Assembly: GCF_030450125.1 (NCBI RefSeq)
Contig: NZ_CP123923.1
Coordinates: 1,736,001-1,800,000 of the forward strand
Direction: 5' to 3'
Length of the DNA: 64,000 nucleotides
DNA from: Streptomyces sp. WP-1
GTDB taxonomy: Bacteria; Actinomycetota; Actinomycetes; Streptomycetales; Streptomycetaceae
The notes under the pieces were generated by a model. It was not told the DNA's origin. It saw nothing but the letters and a program-made list of their open reading frames with translations, and searched no databases. The position numbers and the translations under genes were made by a program. Shown here piece after piece: positions 1-7,796 of the stretch (the stretch's first letter is position 1; every line of letters starts with the position of its first letter).

Positions 1-48
1 GAGGCGAACACCAGTGCAACTTCAGATCGTCCATAGCTACCCACCCGA

Positions 49-63
49 AAAGACTTGGTCTTT
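49..63. promoter_or_regulatory. Perfect 15-bp palindrome upstream of first small ORF
   Basis: AAAGACTTGGTCTTT is a perfect inverted repeat (6-bp arms, 3-bp centre) lying 28 bases before the start codon of the small ORF at 91. It could be an operator or a short hairpin in the leader. Nothing in the window identifies a cognate regulator. The sequence around it is clearly less GC-rich than the rest of the window. Confidence 0.35.
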
Positions 64-90
64 ACAGCCGACGGCCGAACAAGGAGATAA

Positions 91-189
91 ATGGCGGATC
101 AGAAGAACTCTGCCGACGCCATGCGACTTGTGTCCGACCTTGACACGTCTCCTGACGTTACGTCAAGATCACGACGCTGCTCGCAGTAG
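91..189 (+). CDS. Small ORF of 32 codons with strong RBS; possible peptide gene
   Basis: The ATG at 91 is preceded by AAGGAGATAA, one of the best Shine-Dalgarno sequences in the window. The peptide has 32 residues, begins MADQKNSADAMRLVSDLDTS and ends RSRRCSQ, with a single Cys three residues from the C-terminus and several Asp, Ser and Thr residues. It has no signal peptide or membrane segment. It lies about 220 bases before a two-gene unit encoding an AsnRS-like ligase and an FMN oxidoreductase, so it could encode a substrate peptide for them, but it could equally be the decayed end of a gene: the base composition is unlike typical Streptomyces coding sequence. No family was recognised. Confidence 0.35.
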   Translation: MADQKNSADAMRLVSDLDTSPDVTSRSRRCSQ

Positions 190-407
190 AGAGTAAACCT
201 CCGACTTTGACTTCGCGGACGAGGGACGGCCTTGAAGGGCTGTGCTTCATCTCACACGCAAAGGTTGCGACCGGCTTGCGTTCGCTTACGAAATAGGTCA
301 GAGCAAAGGCAAATGATTTCTCAACGTTGGTTCAGCCTGAGGTGAGCGGAATGTTTCGCCCCGGATCGGCCGGCCGACGCGACCGACGGACATGAAAGGT
401 TACGAGG

Positions 408-1403
408 TTGTCCCAGGAGACGGGTAGGGTCCAACTGCCCACCCCACGCGCCCACCTGACGTCGGACCGGACCCGCGCCACGCTGGCGGTGCAGAGCAAG
501 TTCCTTGCCGGGGCCAGGGAGTTCCTGGTCGGCGAGGGCTTCCAGGAGCTGCTGCCGCCCACGATCGGACCGGTCACCGACCCCGGCGCCCGCGGTGCCA
601 AGCAGGTCGACATCGACTACTACGGGCACCGCTACAAGCTGATGACCAGCGGAATCCTGTACAAGCAGGCCTCCCTGCTCAGCTTCGACAAGATCTTCCA
701 CGTGGCCCCGAACGTGCGACTCGAACCGCTGGAGACCGCGGTCACCCACCGCCACCTGGTGGAGTTCCACCAGCTCGACGTGGAGATCGGCGAGGGCTCC
801 CGCGAGGACGCCCTGGACATCGCCGAGCGGCTCACGAAGCACGTGGTGGAGTACGTCCTCGTGCACGCCCAGCCCGAACTGGCGGTGCTCGGCCGCGACT
901 TGGAGGCATTCAAGCAGATACTCGCCGGCCCCTACGGCCGCCGGAGCCACGCCGACGTCGTCGCGGACCTCCAGGCCCGCGGGCACGCGCAGGAGGCCGG
1001 TGCGGAGGTGGACTGGGAGGGCGAGGAGATCATCTCCCGGGCCGCCGCCCACCCCTTCTTCATCACCGACTACCCCAAGGGCTCGCGCGGCTTCTACGAC
1101 AAGGAGAGCACGACGGAGCCGGGGGTGCTGCGCAACTTCGACCTCATCTTCCCGGGCGGTTTCGGCGAGATGATGAGCGGAAGCGAACGCGAATCCGACT
1201 ATCGCAATCTCGTCATGCGCATCCGGGAAACCGGCGAGAACCCCGCCAAGTATGACTGGTACTTGACGCTGGCCCGCGAGGGACTCCCGTCCAGCGCCGG
1301 CTTCGGGCTCGGCGTGGAGCGCTTCACCCGGTTCCTGTGCGGCCTCGACGCGGCCTGGCAGGCGTCGGGCTACCCGAAGCTCCCGGGGGACCCGCGGCCA
1401 TGA
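408..1403 (+). CDS. Class II aaRS-like ligase, catalytic domain only (AsnRS / asparagine-synthetase-related)
   Basis: This 331-residue protein is the class II catalytic core of the AspRS/AsnRS type without the N-terminal OB-fold anticodon-binding domain. Visible signatures are SGILYKQ (about 81-87), the motif 2 region NVRLEPLETAVTHRHLVEF (about 102-120) with the ATP-binding Arg, and motif 3 GFGLGVERFTRFL (about 298-310). Length and architecture resemble the archaeal AsnRS-related asparagine synthetase, which makes asparagine from aspartate through an acyl-adenylate without tRNA. A free-standing amide-forming ligase is therefore likelier than a tRNA synthetase, but the substrate is unknown. 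The start is TTG at 408, because an in-frame stop lies just upstream at 393 and GAAAGG provides a spaced RBS; GTG at 489 would remove part of the fold. The stop overlaps the next start as ATGA, implying translational coupling. Confidence 0.82.
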   Translation: MSQETGRVQLPTPRAHLTSDRTRATLAVQSKFLAGAREFLVGEGFQELLPPTIGPVTDPGARGAKQVDIDYYGHRYKLMTSGILYKQASLLSFDKIFHVAPNVRLEPLETAVTHRHLVEFHQLDVEIGEGSREDALDIAERLTKHVVEYVLVHAQPELAVLGRDLEAFKQILAGPYGRRSHADVVADLQARGHAQEAGAEVDWEGEEIISRAAAHPFFITDYPKGSRGFYDKESTTEPGVLRNFDLIFPGGFGEMMSGSERESDYRNLVMRIRETGENPAKYDWYLTLAREGLPSSAGFGLGVERFTRFLCGLDAAWQASGYPKLPGDPRP

Positions 1404-2656
1404 CCGATCTCCACGCCCCGGGCTTCCCCCGGCAGCAGGTGGCGGAACGCGCCCGGCACGGCACCGCGTCGGCGTTCCCCGAAGCCGCCGGCTACGGGAC
1501 GACCATGTTCGGGCAGGGGCCCCCGGAGCCGGACGTGCCCCTGGACGCGATCGACCGGACCCGGCTGGTGCCCCCGGTCTTCGTGCCCCGGCGCCTTGAG
1601 CGGCTGATCGACCTGGGCCGCGAGCCGGTGGTGTCGGACGCCGAACTCGCCACCACCATCGGGGGGTTCAGCGCTCCGCTGCCGGTCTACGTCTCCGCGT
1701 TCGGCTCGACCCGGGTCGCCAGCGGCGACCTCGGCCAGGCCGTAGCACGCCAGGCGGGCCGGCTGGGCATCCCCATGGTCATTGGCGAGAACATCGTCCC
1801 TGTCGCCGGATACGGCCGCATGACGGAGACGGCTCCCAGCTCGCTGCTGCAAAGGATCACGGAGTACGCCGCCGCCGTCCCCGACGGACAGGGCGGTGTG
1901 GTCGTCCAGCAGAGCACCGAGGACGCCGACGCCGAGGTCTGGAACCTCGTCTACAGCGATCCCGCGGTGCAGCCGCTGCTCGAATCGGGCCGTCTGGCCT
2001 TCGAGTTGAAGGTGGGCCAGGGCGCCAAGCCCGGTCTGGGCGGCATGACGCTCGTACCTCGGGAGAAGGCCACGGCGCTCTCCGCGCAGTACGACCTCAT
2101 GGACGTCTTCGGCGCCCACAGCGACGCGGTGCTGCGGTGCAGCAGTCCGGGCACCTTCACCGACGAGATCCTGCGGCACCAGATCCGGCTCATGCGGAAC
2201 AACTATCCGCGCTGCCGGGTGTGGGTGAAGCTGCCGCCGGCCCGCGATGTGGGCGAGGCGGCGGCCGTCGCCTGGGCGGCCGGGGCGGACGCGGTCGGCG
2301 TGGACGGCGCCGAGGGCGGCACCGGCTGGGCGCCGCGGGCGTTCCTCGGCCATGTCGGGCTGCCGCTCGCGGAGTGCCTCGGCCGGATCGACCCCCAGGA
2401 CCACTGCCTGCTGGTCACCGGGCGGATCTGGGAGGGGGCGCGCGCCACCAAGTGCCTCGCGCTCGGCGCCCGCGCCGTGGGTCTGGGCCGGGCCGCGCTC
2501 GCGGCGGTGGACGAGGATCCCCAGAGCGGTCTGGTGAACCTGGTGGAGTGCCTGGCGCTGGAGATGCGGATGCTGCTCAGTTCGCTCGGCAAGTACGAGA
2601 TATCCGAGCTGGGCCGGGAGGATCTCTGGTCCGAGGAGCGGCCGGGGCCCCGCTGA
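1400..2656 (+). CDS. FMN-dependent glutamate-synthase-domain protein (GltB-like, no glutaminase)
   Basis: The 418-residue product matches the FMN-binding TIM-barrel domain of glutamate synthase, which in GOGAT reduces the 2-oxoglutarate/ammonia iminium. The glutaminase and beta-helix domains are absent. Recognisable segments are ELKVGQGAKPGLGG (substrate/FMN loop), the barrel segment GADAVGVDGAEGGTGWAPRAFLGHVGLPL, LVTGRIWEGARATKCLALGARAVGLGRAAL, and the C-terminal helix NLVECLALEMRMLLSSLGKYEI. The Cys clusters of a 3Fe-4S site are not obvious. Free-standing members occur as oxidoreductases of unknown substrate. The start overlaps the ligase stop by four bases, so the two proteins are probably made together in one pathway. 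Downstream hairpins at 2792-2874 end the unit. Confidence 0.82.
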   Translation: MTDLHAPGFPRQQVAERARHGTASAFPEAAGYGTTMFGQGPPEPDVPLDAIDRTRLVPPVFVPRRLERLIDLGREPVVSDAELATTIGGFSAPLPVYVSAFGSTRVASGDLGQAVARQAGRLGIPMVIGENIVPVAGYGRMTETAPSSLLQRITEYAAAVPDGQGGVVVQQSTEDADAEVWNLVYSDPAVQPLLESGRLAFELKVGQGAKPGLGGMTLVPREKATALSAQYDLMDVFGAHSDAVLRCSSPGTFTDEILRHQIRLMRNNYPRCRVWVKLPPARDVGEAAAVAWAAGADAVGVDGAEGGTGWAPRAFLGHVGLPLAECLGRIDPQDHCLLVTGRIWEGARATKCLALGARAVGLGRAALAAVDEDPQSGLVNLVECLALEMRMLLSSLGKYEISELGREDLWSEERPGPR

Positions 2657-2791
2657 CCGGGGCGCGGAATGCGCGGGCGCCGTCCGCGACGGGTGATCGT
2701 CTCCCCGGACCGGGCGGCGCCGCACGCGTGAACGAGCGGCTGGGCCCCGACGCCACCGGCGTCACCGACTGGGCTACGGCCCTGCTGCCGG

Positions 2792-2821
2792 ACGAGCCGA
2801 CACGGTGATCGTCCGGCTCGT
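2792..2821. terminator. Small hairpin downstream of FMN oxidoreductase
   Basis: ACGAGCCG (2792-2799) pairs with CGGCTCGT (2814-2821) around a 14-base loop. It lies just before the stronger hairpin at 2826-2875, between two convergent units. Confidence 0.4.
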
Positions 2822-2825
2822 TGCG

Positions 2826-2875
2826 CGGGACGGCACGGCCGAGGAGCGTGCAGCGTCCCGCGCCGTGCCGTCCCG
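2826..2875. terminator. Strong bidirectional hairpin between convergent genes
   Basis: CGGGACGGCACGGC (2826-2839) pairs perfectly with GCCGTGCCGTCCCG (2862-2875) across a 22-base loop. It sits between the 3' ends of the FMN oxidoreductase gene and panE. There is no T-run on the plus strand, as is usual for Streptomyces terminators. Confidence 0.65.
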
Positions 2876-2886
2876 TGTGCCGGTGG

Positions 2887-3816
2887 TCAGGCGGAGGGGG
2901 CCACCGCCGTGCCGTCGGACAGTTCCGCGACCAGGCGGGTGACGAGCGGCACCTCGATGCCGTGCCGCTCGGCCGCCCGCAGTACGGCGCCGCCGATCGC
3001 GTCCAGCTCCAGCGCCCGGCCGGCCTCCGCGTCCTGCAGCATGGAGGACTTGCTCGGCGCCGGGAAGGCGTCGTAGCGCGCGAGCACCTGGGCGGCGTCG
3101 CCCGGTCCCCCGCAGGCCCGGCTCACCGCGGTGGTCTCCTCGACCAGCGCCGCCAGCTCCTCGGGGTGCTCGTCCCGGACACCGCCGATCGGCAGTCCGT
3201 AACGTGTCGTGAGCAGGGCGAAGGGCGCGAGGAAGGCCAGCTTGGCCCAGAGGGCGGCGTTCTCGTCGGCGACCGTGCGGGTCTTCACCCCGGCGCCGTT
3301 CAGCACGGCGGCCAGCGGCGCGAGCCGGGCCTCGTCCGCGCCGGCCACGTCGATCTCGGTGAAGGGGCTGCCGTGCTCGACGACGCCCGGGGCGGGGCGG
3401 GCGGACGCGACCCGGATGACGGCCGGTACGACCTGTCCGTCGCCGTAGCGGGCGCGCAGCGCGGCGACGTGCTCGACGCCGTTGAGCAGCGGCAGCACGA
3501 ACCCCCGGGCGAACCGGGGCGGCACCCGGTCGAGCGCCGCGTCGAGCGCGGTGTGCTTGACCGTGACCAGGCACAGGTCGACGGGCTCGCGCAGTTCGGT
3601 GTCGGCCTCCACCCGGGCGGTGAAGCCACCGTGCTGCCCGCTGGACACCCGGATGCCGTCCCGGGCCAACGTACGCGCGGTGTCCTCGCCCGCCAGGCAG
3701 ATCACGCGGTGTCCGGCACGGGAGAGCAGGGCCGCGAGGAGGCCGCCGATGCCTCCGGGGCCCAGTACGGCGATGGTCCAGGGCGTTGCGGGCGCGGTGT
3801 CCGGCGCGGTGTCCAT
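2887..3816 (-). CDS. panE: 2-dehydropantoate 2-reductase (ketopantoate reductase)
   Basis: The 309-residue protein reduces ketopantoate to pantoate with NADPH in pantothenate and CoA synthesis. The N-terminal Rossmann motif VLGPGGIGGLLAALLSRAGH is at about residues 16-35. It is followed by CLVTVKHTALDAAL, with the substrate-side Lys, and the C-terminal helical domain with NAALWAKLAFLAPFALLTTRYG and PAPSKSSMLQDAEAGRALELDAIGG. The last segment is the typical KSSML/ELDAI block of the family. The ATG at 3816 was chosen over the more upstream frame because the first Rossmann strand follows about 14 residues later and AAGGAGAG precedes it. It is monocistronic, convergent with the upstream two-gene unit. 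It could serve another 2-oxo acid, since Streptomyces usually carry several paralogues. Confidence 0.88.
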   Translation of the reverse strand: MDTAPDTAPATPWTIAVLGPGGIGGLLAALLSRAGHRVICLAGEDTARTLARDGIRVSSGQHGGFTARVEADTELREPVDLCLVTVKHTALDAALDRVPPRFARGFVLPLLNGVEHVAALRARYGDGQVVPAVIRVASARPAPGVVEHGSPFTEIDVAGADEARLAPLAAVLNGAGVKTRTVADENAALWAKLAFLAPFALLTTRYGLPIGGVRDEHPEELAALVEETTAVSRACGGPGDAAQVLARYDAFPAPSKSSMLQDAEAGRALELDAIGGAVLRAAERHGIEVPLVTRLVAELSDGTAVAPSA

Positions 3817-4204
3817 AGAAGGGGTGCCCTCTCCTTGGGTCGCGCGAGCGACCGGGGGATCGTCAGGATGTCCGGCAAGATCATCAGTTTGGGCCGGGGG
3901 CTCCGTCAACCCCAGGGACCGCCGGGGACGCCGTGGAGAAGCCCCGGCACGGTCCACGGACCGTCATCGGGCTCCCACTGTGCGTCGAAAAGGAGGGTCG
4001 CCGGAAACCGCCTCGCGACCGGCTTCCCCTCCCCCGAATCGGGCCGTTTCGGGCCGTTTCGGGGCCCCGGCTTGTGACGCCACCCATAGGAGCCACATCA
4101 CGTCCTAGGCCAGGCCGTAGGAACCGGGGGCCCTGAGCTGCGCGGATATCTCCATACCAGGGCATAACGGTCATCGCTCCGAAGTCGGGTAGTACGTCAC
4201 ATCC

Positions 4205-4310
4205 TTGCCAAGCACTTCGGGCCCGGCTAACCATTGCTGTCGTTGCCGGGAAGCAACGGGCCGGACCGAGCGGATCTCCGCCGGGATCAAACGCCCGGTC
4301 CCACCCGCAG
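4205..4310 (+). promoter_or_regulatory. Structured leader before transglycosylase gene; possible cis-regulatory RNA
   Basis: In the long leader, GGCCCG near 4220 can pair with CGGGCC near 4256. The enclosed segment contains a second small stem, TTGCT (4232-4236) with AGCAA (4250-4254). Streptomyces cell-wall hydrolase genes are often preceded by structured leaders, some of them c-di-AMP riboswitches. The conserved blocks of that riboswitch class were looked for and not convincingly found. No other gene is seen in 3817-4387. Confidence 0.3.
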
Positions 4311-4387
4311 CGCGGGGCTCACCGCCCCACCGCCACCGCGAGACTCGCGGCAGGCACGACCTTGTCCCCCAGAGGAAGAGTTCACGC

Positions 4388-4888
4388 ATGACCATGGCCA
4401 CCACCCGCACCCGCATCGCCCGCCTCGCCGTCACCGGTCTCGCCACCACCGGAGCCGCTGCCGCGGCCCTGACCCTGGTGCCGACCGGCGCGCAGGCCGC
4501 CGAGATGCCGCAGGTGCACGCCTCTGTGGTCAAGGCATCCCACACCACCGCCGCCAAGGCGGGCTCCGGCAACAACCTGGACGGCTGGATCAAGCAGTCG
4601 CTGGCCATCATGAAGGCCAAGGGCATCCCCGGTAGCTACGACGGTCTCAAGCGCAACATCATGCGCGAGTCCGGCGGTAACCCCAACGCGCAGAACAACT
4701 GGGACATCAACGCCAAGAACGGCGTTCCGTCCAAGGGTCTGCTCCAGGTGATCTCCCCCACCTTCAACGCGTACCACGTCTCCGGTACCGCGAAGAACAT
4801 CACCGACCCGGTGGCGAACATCACCGCCGCGGCCAACTACGCCGCCCACCGCTACGGTTCGATCGACAACGTCAACTCGGCGTACTGA
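4388..4888 (+). CDS. Secreted SLT-type lytic transglycosylase
   Basis: This 166-residue protein has a Sec signal peptide (RTRIARLAVTGLATTGAAAAAL, with cleavage likely after GAQA near residue 37) and a single soluble lytic transglycosylase domain. LKRNIMRESGGNPNAQNNWD holds the catalytic Glu of the ES-x-GNP motif. SKGLLQVISPTFNAY is the GLLQ block, and ITAAANYAAHRYGSI closes the fold. It would cleave the MurNAc-GlcNAc bond of peptidoglycan outside the cell, as in spore germination and growth remodelling. The start is ATG at 4388, preceded by AGAGGAAGAG; a second ATG lies at 4394. It is a single gene with a long structured leader and a perfect terminator behind it. Confidence 0.88.
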   Translation: MTMATTRTRIARLAVTGLATTGAAAAALTLVPTGAQAAEMPQVHASVVKASHTTAAKAGSGNNLDGWIKQSLAIMKAKGIPGSYDGLKRNIMRESGGNPNAQNNWDINAKNGVPSKGLLQVISPTFNAYHVSGTAKNITDPVANITAAANYAAHRYGSIDNVNSAY

Positions 4889-4917
4889 TCGCGGCAGTCG
4901 ACGCGGTCCCCGCTCCG

Positions 4918-4959
4918 AAGGCCGGTGCCGGCAGCTCCCACGCTGCCGGCACCGGCCTT
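4918..4959. terminator. Perfect 18-bp stem terminator
   Basis: AAGGCCGGTGCCGGCAGC (4918-4935) pairs perfectly with 4942-4959 around the loop TCCCAC, followed by TTCC. It ends the transglycosylase transcript and, read on the other strand, can end the SNF2-SWIM transcript. Confidence 0.88.
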
Positions 4960-5003
4960 TTCCATGTCCGCCTTCCAGGCCCGCGCGGGACCGGGGTGTT
5001 GGG

Positions 5004-7796
5004 TCAGCCGCCGTCCGGGGTGCCGAGTCCGGTGAGCGCGCCGACCGGATCGAGGTCGGGGGTGCCCCGGGGCCACCAGTCCTCCTCGCCGGGCTCGGAC
5101 TCGTAGACGTACCACAGCCCGTCGCGGCCCAGGCGGAGCTGGACATGGCCGAGCGGATGGGTGAGCCGGTTGCGCCAGGGCCGGAACGCGGGCAGGTCGG
5201 CGGCGAGCAGCAGCGGTCTGGCCCGGTCGAAGCGGCCGGCCGGCGGGTCCCACGGCTCCTCCAGGACGGCCAGCCCCTCCACCCCGCCCTGCCGCCAGGC
5301 GGCGACGGCCCGGGCGAGGTCGGCCGGGGTGCGGTCGGTGGCCCGGGCGAGCGTCGCGTAGAGCGCGCGGGTCGTCACGGTCAGGCCGGAGCCGGGGCGG
5401 GCCGCGGCGAGCCGTACCGCGTCCTGCCACAGGGACAGCTCGCCGACCGGGTCGCGTCCGGTGCCGAGCAGCGCGTGCGCGCGGGCGGCGGCGTCGGTCG
5501 CCAGCTGGTCCAGCGCGAACGGGTCCGGGCCGCCGGGGGCCGCGGGATACGCCGGGGGCTGCTCGGGGTGCGCGGGGACCGGCGCGGGCGGGGGCAGCGG
5601 GGGGCGCTCGCGCGGGGCGAGGGCCTCGGTGGCGCGGATCCCGGGCAGGGCGGAGGGCTGCCGTTCCTGTCCGTCGCGGGCCGCACGGGCGGCGCTGCGC
5701 CGGGAGAGCGCGTCGAGCAGCTCCCGCTCGCCCCGGCCGCGCAGGAGCAGCAGCACGAAGGGGTCGGCGTCGAGCAGCCGCGCCGTCTGGTAGCAGAGGG
5801 CGGCCGCGTGCTTGCAGGGGTGGCCCGAGTCGGGGCAGCTGCACCGGGGGGCGAGGTCGCCGGGGCCGGGCAGCAGCGGGACCCCGCAGTCGGCGAGGGA
5901 CTGGGGCAGCTCCTTGTCGAGCAGCGCGGCGATATGGCCGGGCCGGTCGACGGCCGCGTCCAGGAAGCGCTCCCACTCGGCGTCCGCCAGCGGCCGCACC
6001 CGCACCTGGACGCGGTACGGGCGGGGGCGGCTCCCCCGCACATAGGCGAGGACGGATCCCGGGGTGACGGTGATCGCGTCCACATGCCCCTGGTCCGCGT
6101 ACCCCCGGCCGCGCGCCACCCGCTTGGCGTCCAGCGCGCCCCGCTCCAGCGCCGTCACCCACGCGTTCCCCCACCAGGTCCCGGCGAACGGCCCGTCCCC
6201 GGCGCGCTCCCCACGGGGCGCGAACGGCGGGAACGTGCGCCGGTGCTCACCGTCCCGGTGCGGTGTGGCCATGGTCGGCGGCGCGTGCGGGACGGTGGGC
6301 TCGTGCGCGGGCTCGTGCTCGTGCTCGTGCTCGGGGAGAGGGGAGGGCGCGGGCTCGTCCTCCACCTCGGCATCGGTCTCCGGCGGCATCCGGAAGGCGT
6401 TCTTGAGGAAGTGCCGCATCTCACCGGCCGCCTTGAGCCGCGCGGCACGGGAGGGGTCGTGCTCGGCGGGACGCGTGGAGGAGGGTCCGCCCTTGCCACG
6501 GCCCTCGGTGGTACGGGCCTCGGCGCCGGCCCCCACCGAACGTCCAGCCTTACGCCGCCCACCACGCTCGGCCTCCGCCGCCTCCGCCTCCACCCGCAAC
6601 GCCTCCCGCCGCGCGGCCCGCAGGGCCTCCCGTGCGATGTCGCCGGGGCGGGGGCGGGGGGTGATGTCGGCGGCGAGACTCGGGCCGGGGCCGGAACTCG
6701 CACTGGAGTCGGGACCCGGGCCGGAGTCGGGGCTGGGGTCCGGGCCGGGGCTGGGATCGAGGCCACGGCTCGGGTCCAGGCCGGGGCTCGGATCCAGGCC
6801 GGGGCTCGGATCCAGGCCGGGGCTCGGATCCAGGCCGGGGCAAGAGTCGGAAACGCGGCCGGGAGTGAGGTCACGGTCGGAGTCGGTCTCACGATCGGGG
6901 CTCAGGTCCGGATCGGGGCGAGAGTCGGAGACGCGGCCGTGAGTGGAGCCACGGTCGGGGTGGGTCTCACGGTCAGGGTGTGCATCACGGTCGGGGGTGA
7001 GGTCGCGACCGGGATCGGTGTCATGGCCGGGAGCGGCGCCCTGGGTGAGACCGGTGTCACGACCGAGACCGGTCTCACGGCCGAAGCCGTTGCCGCGGCC
7101 CTGACCGGAATGGCGGCCCTGGTCGGAGTGACGGCCGAGGCTGGAATCACGGCGCAGGTCGAAGTGACGGTCGAGACGGGGGTCACGGCCCTGCCCGGTA
7201 GCACGGCCCTCGTCGGAGTGACGGCCGAGGCTGGAATCACGGCGCAGGTCGAAGTGACGGTCGAGACGGGGGTCACGGCCCTGCCCGGTAGCACGGCCCT
7301 GACCGCTGGCACCGCTCTGGCCAGAGGCACGGCCCTCGTCGGAGTGACGACCCTGGTCGGAGTGATGACCGACACTGCAATCACGGCGCAGGCTGAGGTC
7401 ACGAGCGGGCGCGGAGTCACGCCCGAGGCCGGTCTTCTCCCCTCCCTCCCTTTCCGCCCTCTCCCCCTCGAACCCCGCGTCCGCCCTCTCGAACCCCGCG
7501 TCCGTTCCCTCACCCCTCGCGCCCGCCCCCTGAGCCCTCGCATCCGGCCGCCGAGTCCCCGCGCCCGCCCCCTGGGCCCTCACATCCGACCCCTGGGCCC
7601 TCGCGTCCGCCTCCTGAGCCCCCACATCCGCCCCCCGGGTCCCCGCGTCCGCCCCCCGGGCCCCCTCCGTCCCGGCCGAGCCCTCCGACGCCGTCCGTGT
7701 CTCCACCCGCTCAGCCCCCGGCAGGGCCCGGCGGCGTGCCGCCCGCAGGGCCTCGCGGGCCAGGTCGGCCGGGCGGGCGGGGTCGGTGGGGGTCAT
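5004..7796 (-). CDS. SWIM zinc-finger protein with huge repetitive N-terminal region
   Basis: The 930-residue protein ends with a conserved half carrying a SWIM zinc finger, CSCPDSGHPCKHAAALCYQ (about 651-669, C-x-C...C-x-H), of the type found next to SNF2 ATPases in actinobacteria. The role is probably in DNA binding or chromatin-like remodelling with that partner. Residues about 40-380 are low-complexity Arg/Asp/Gly-rich sequence built from recent repeats: two identical 30-residue blocks (90-bp DNA repeat) and a GLDPSP hexapeptide array. The segment AREALRAARR occurs near residue 14 and again just before the conserved part, as if the repeats expanded between two copies. The start overlaps the SNF2 stop by ATGA. 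Typical family members are several hundred residues shorter. Confidence 0.85.
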   Translation of the reverse strand: MTPTDPARPADLAREALRAARRRALPGAERVETRTASEGSAGTEGARGADAGTRGADVGAQEADARAQGSDVRAQGAGAGTRRPDARAQGAGARGEGTDAGFERADAGFEGERAEREGGEKTGLGRDSAPARDLSLRRDCSVGHHSDQGRHSDEGRASGQSGASGQGRATGQGRDPRLDRHFDLRRDSSLGRHSDEGRATGQGRDPRLDRHFDLRRDSSLGRHSDQGRHSGQGRGNGFGRETGLGRDTGLTQGAAPGHDTDPGRDLTPDRDAHPDRETHPDRGSTHGRVSDSRPDPDLSPDRETDSDRDLTPGRVSDSCPGLDPSPGLDPSPGLDPSPGLDPSRGLDPSPGPDPSPDSGPGPDSSASSGPGPSLAADITPRPRPGDIAREALRAARREALRVEAEAAEAERGGRRKAGRSVGAGAEARTTEGRGKGGPSSTRPAEHDPSRAARLKAAGEMRHFLKNAFRMPPETDAEVEDEPAPSPLPEHEHEHEPAHEPTVPHAPPTMATPHRDGEHRRTFPPFAPRGERAGDGPFAGTWWGNAWVTALERGALDAKRVARGRGYADQGHVDAITVTPGSVLAYVRGSRPRPYRVQVRVRPLADAEWERFLDAAVDRPGHIAALLDKELPQSLADCGVPLLPGPGDLAPRCSCPDSGHPCKHAAALCYQTARLLDADPFVLLLLRGRGERELLDALSRRSAARAARDGQERQPSALPGIRATEALAPRERPPLPPPAPVPAHPEQPPAYPAAPGGPDPFALDQLATDAAARAHALLGTGRDPVGELSLWQDAVRLAAARPGSGLTVTTRALYATLARATDRTPADLARAVAAWRQGGVEGLAVLEEPWDPPAGRFDRARPLLLAADLPAFRPWRNRLTHPLGHVQLRLGRDGLWYVYESEPGEEDWWPRGTPDLDPVGALTGLGTPDGG
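6745..6834. repeat. 18-bp tandem repeat coding for GLDPSP
   Basis: Three identical 18-bp units lie at 6781-6798, 6799-6816 and 6817-6834 (CCGGGGCTCGGATCCAGG), preceded by two diverged units at 6745-6762 and 6763-6780. In the minus-strand SWIM gene they encode a hexapeptide array. The unit length keeps the frame open, so copy number can vary without breaking the gene. Confidence 0.9.
7122..7300. repeat. 90-bp direct tandem duplication inside SWIM gene
   Basis: The 89 bases at 7122-7210 recur without a mismatch at 7212-7300, a 90-bp period. The duplication adds 30 residues to the disordered region of the SWIM protein. The lack of divergence indicates a recent event or ongoing homogenisation. 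Confidence 0.92.

Noticed and set aside
321..1052. 243-residue minus-strand frame across the ligase gene
   Set aside because: It is the antisense shadow of a gene with clear class II ligase motifs; no RBS and no recognisable protein pattern.
2728..2808. 26-residue ORF (GTG) after the FMN oxidoreductase gene
   Set aside because: No good RBS and partly overlapping a terminator-like hairpin; mentioned only as a weak candidate with the first finding.
3884..4234. 116-residue minus-strand frame in the transglycosylase upstream region
   Set aside because: No RBS, odd composition and no family pattern.
4080..4388. c-di-AMP (ydaO-type) riboswitch before the transglycosylase gene
   Set aside because: The conserved sequence blocks of that class were looked for and not found; kept only as a structured leader of unknown type.
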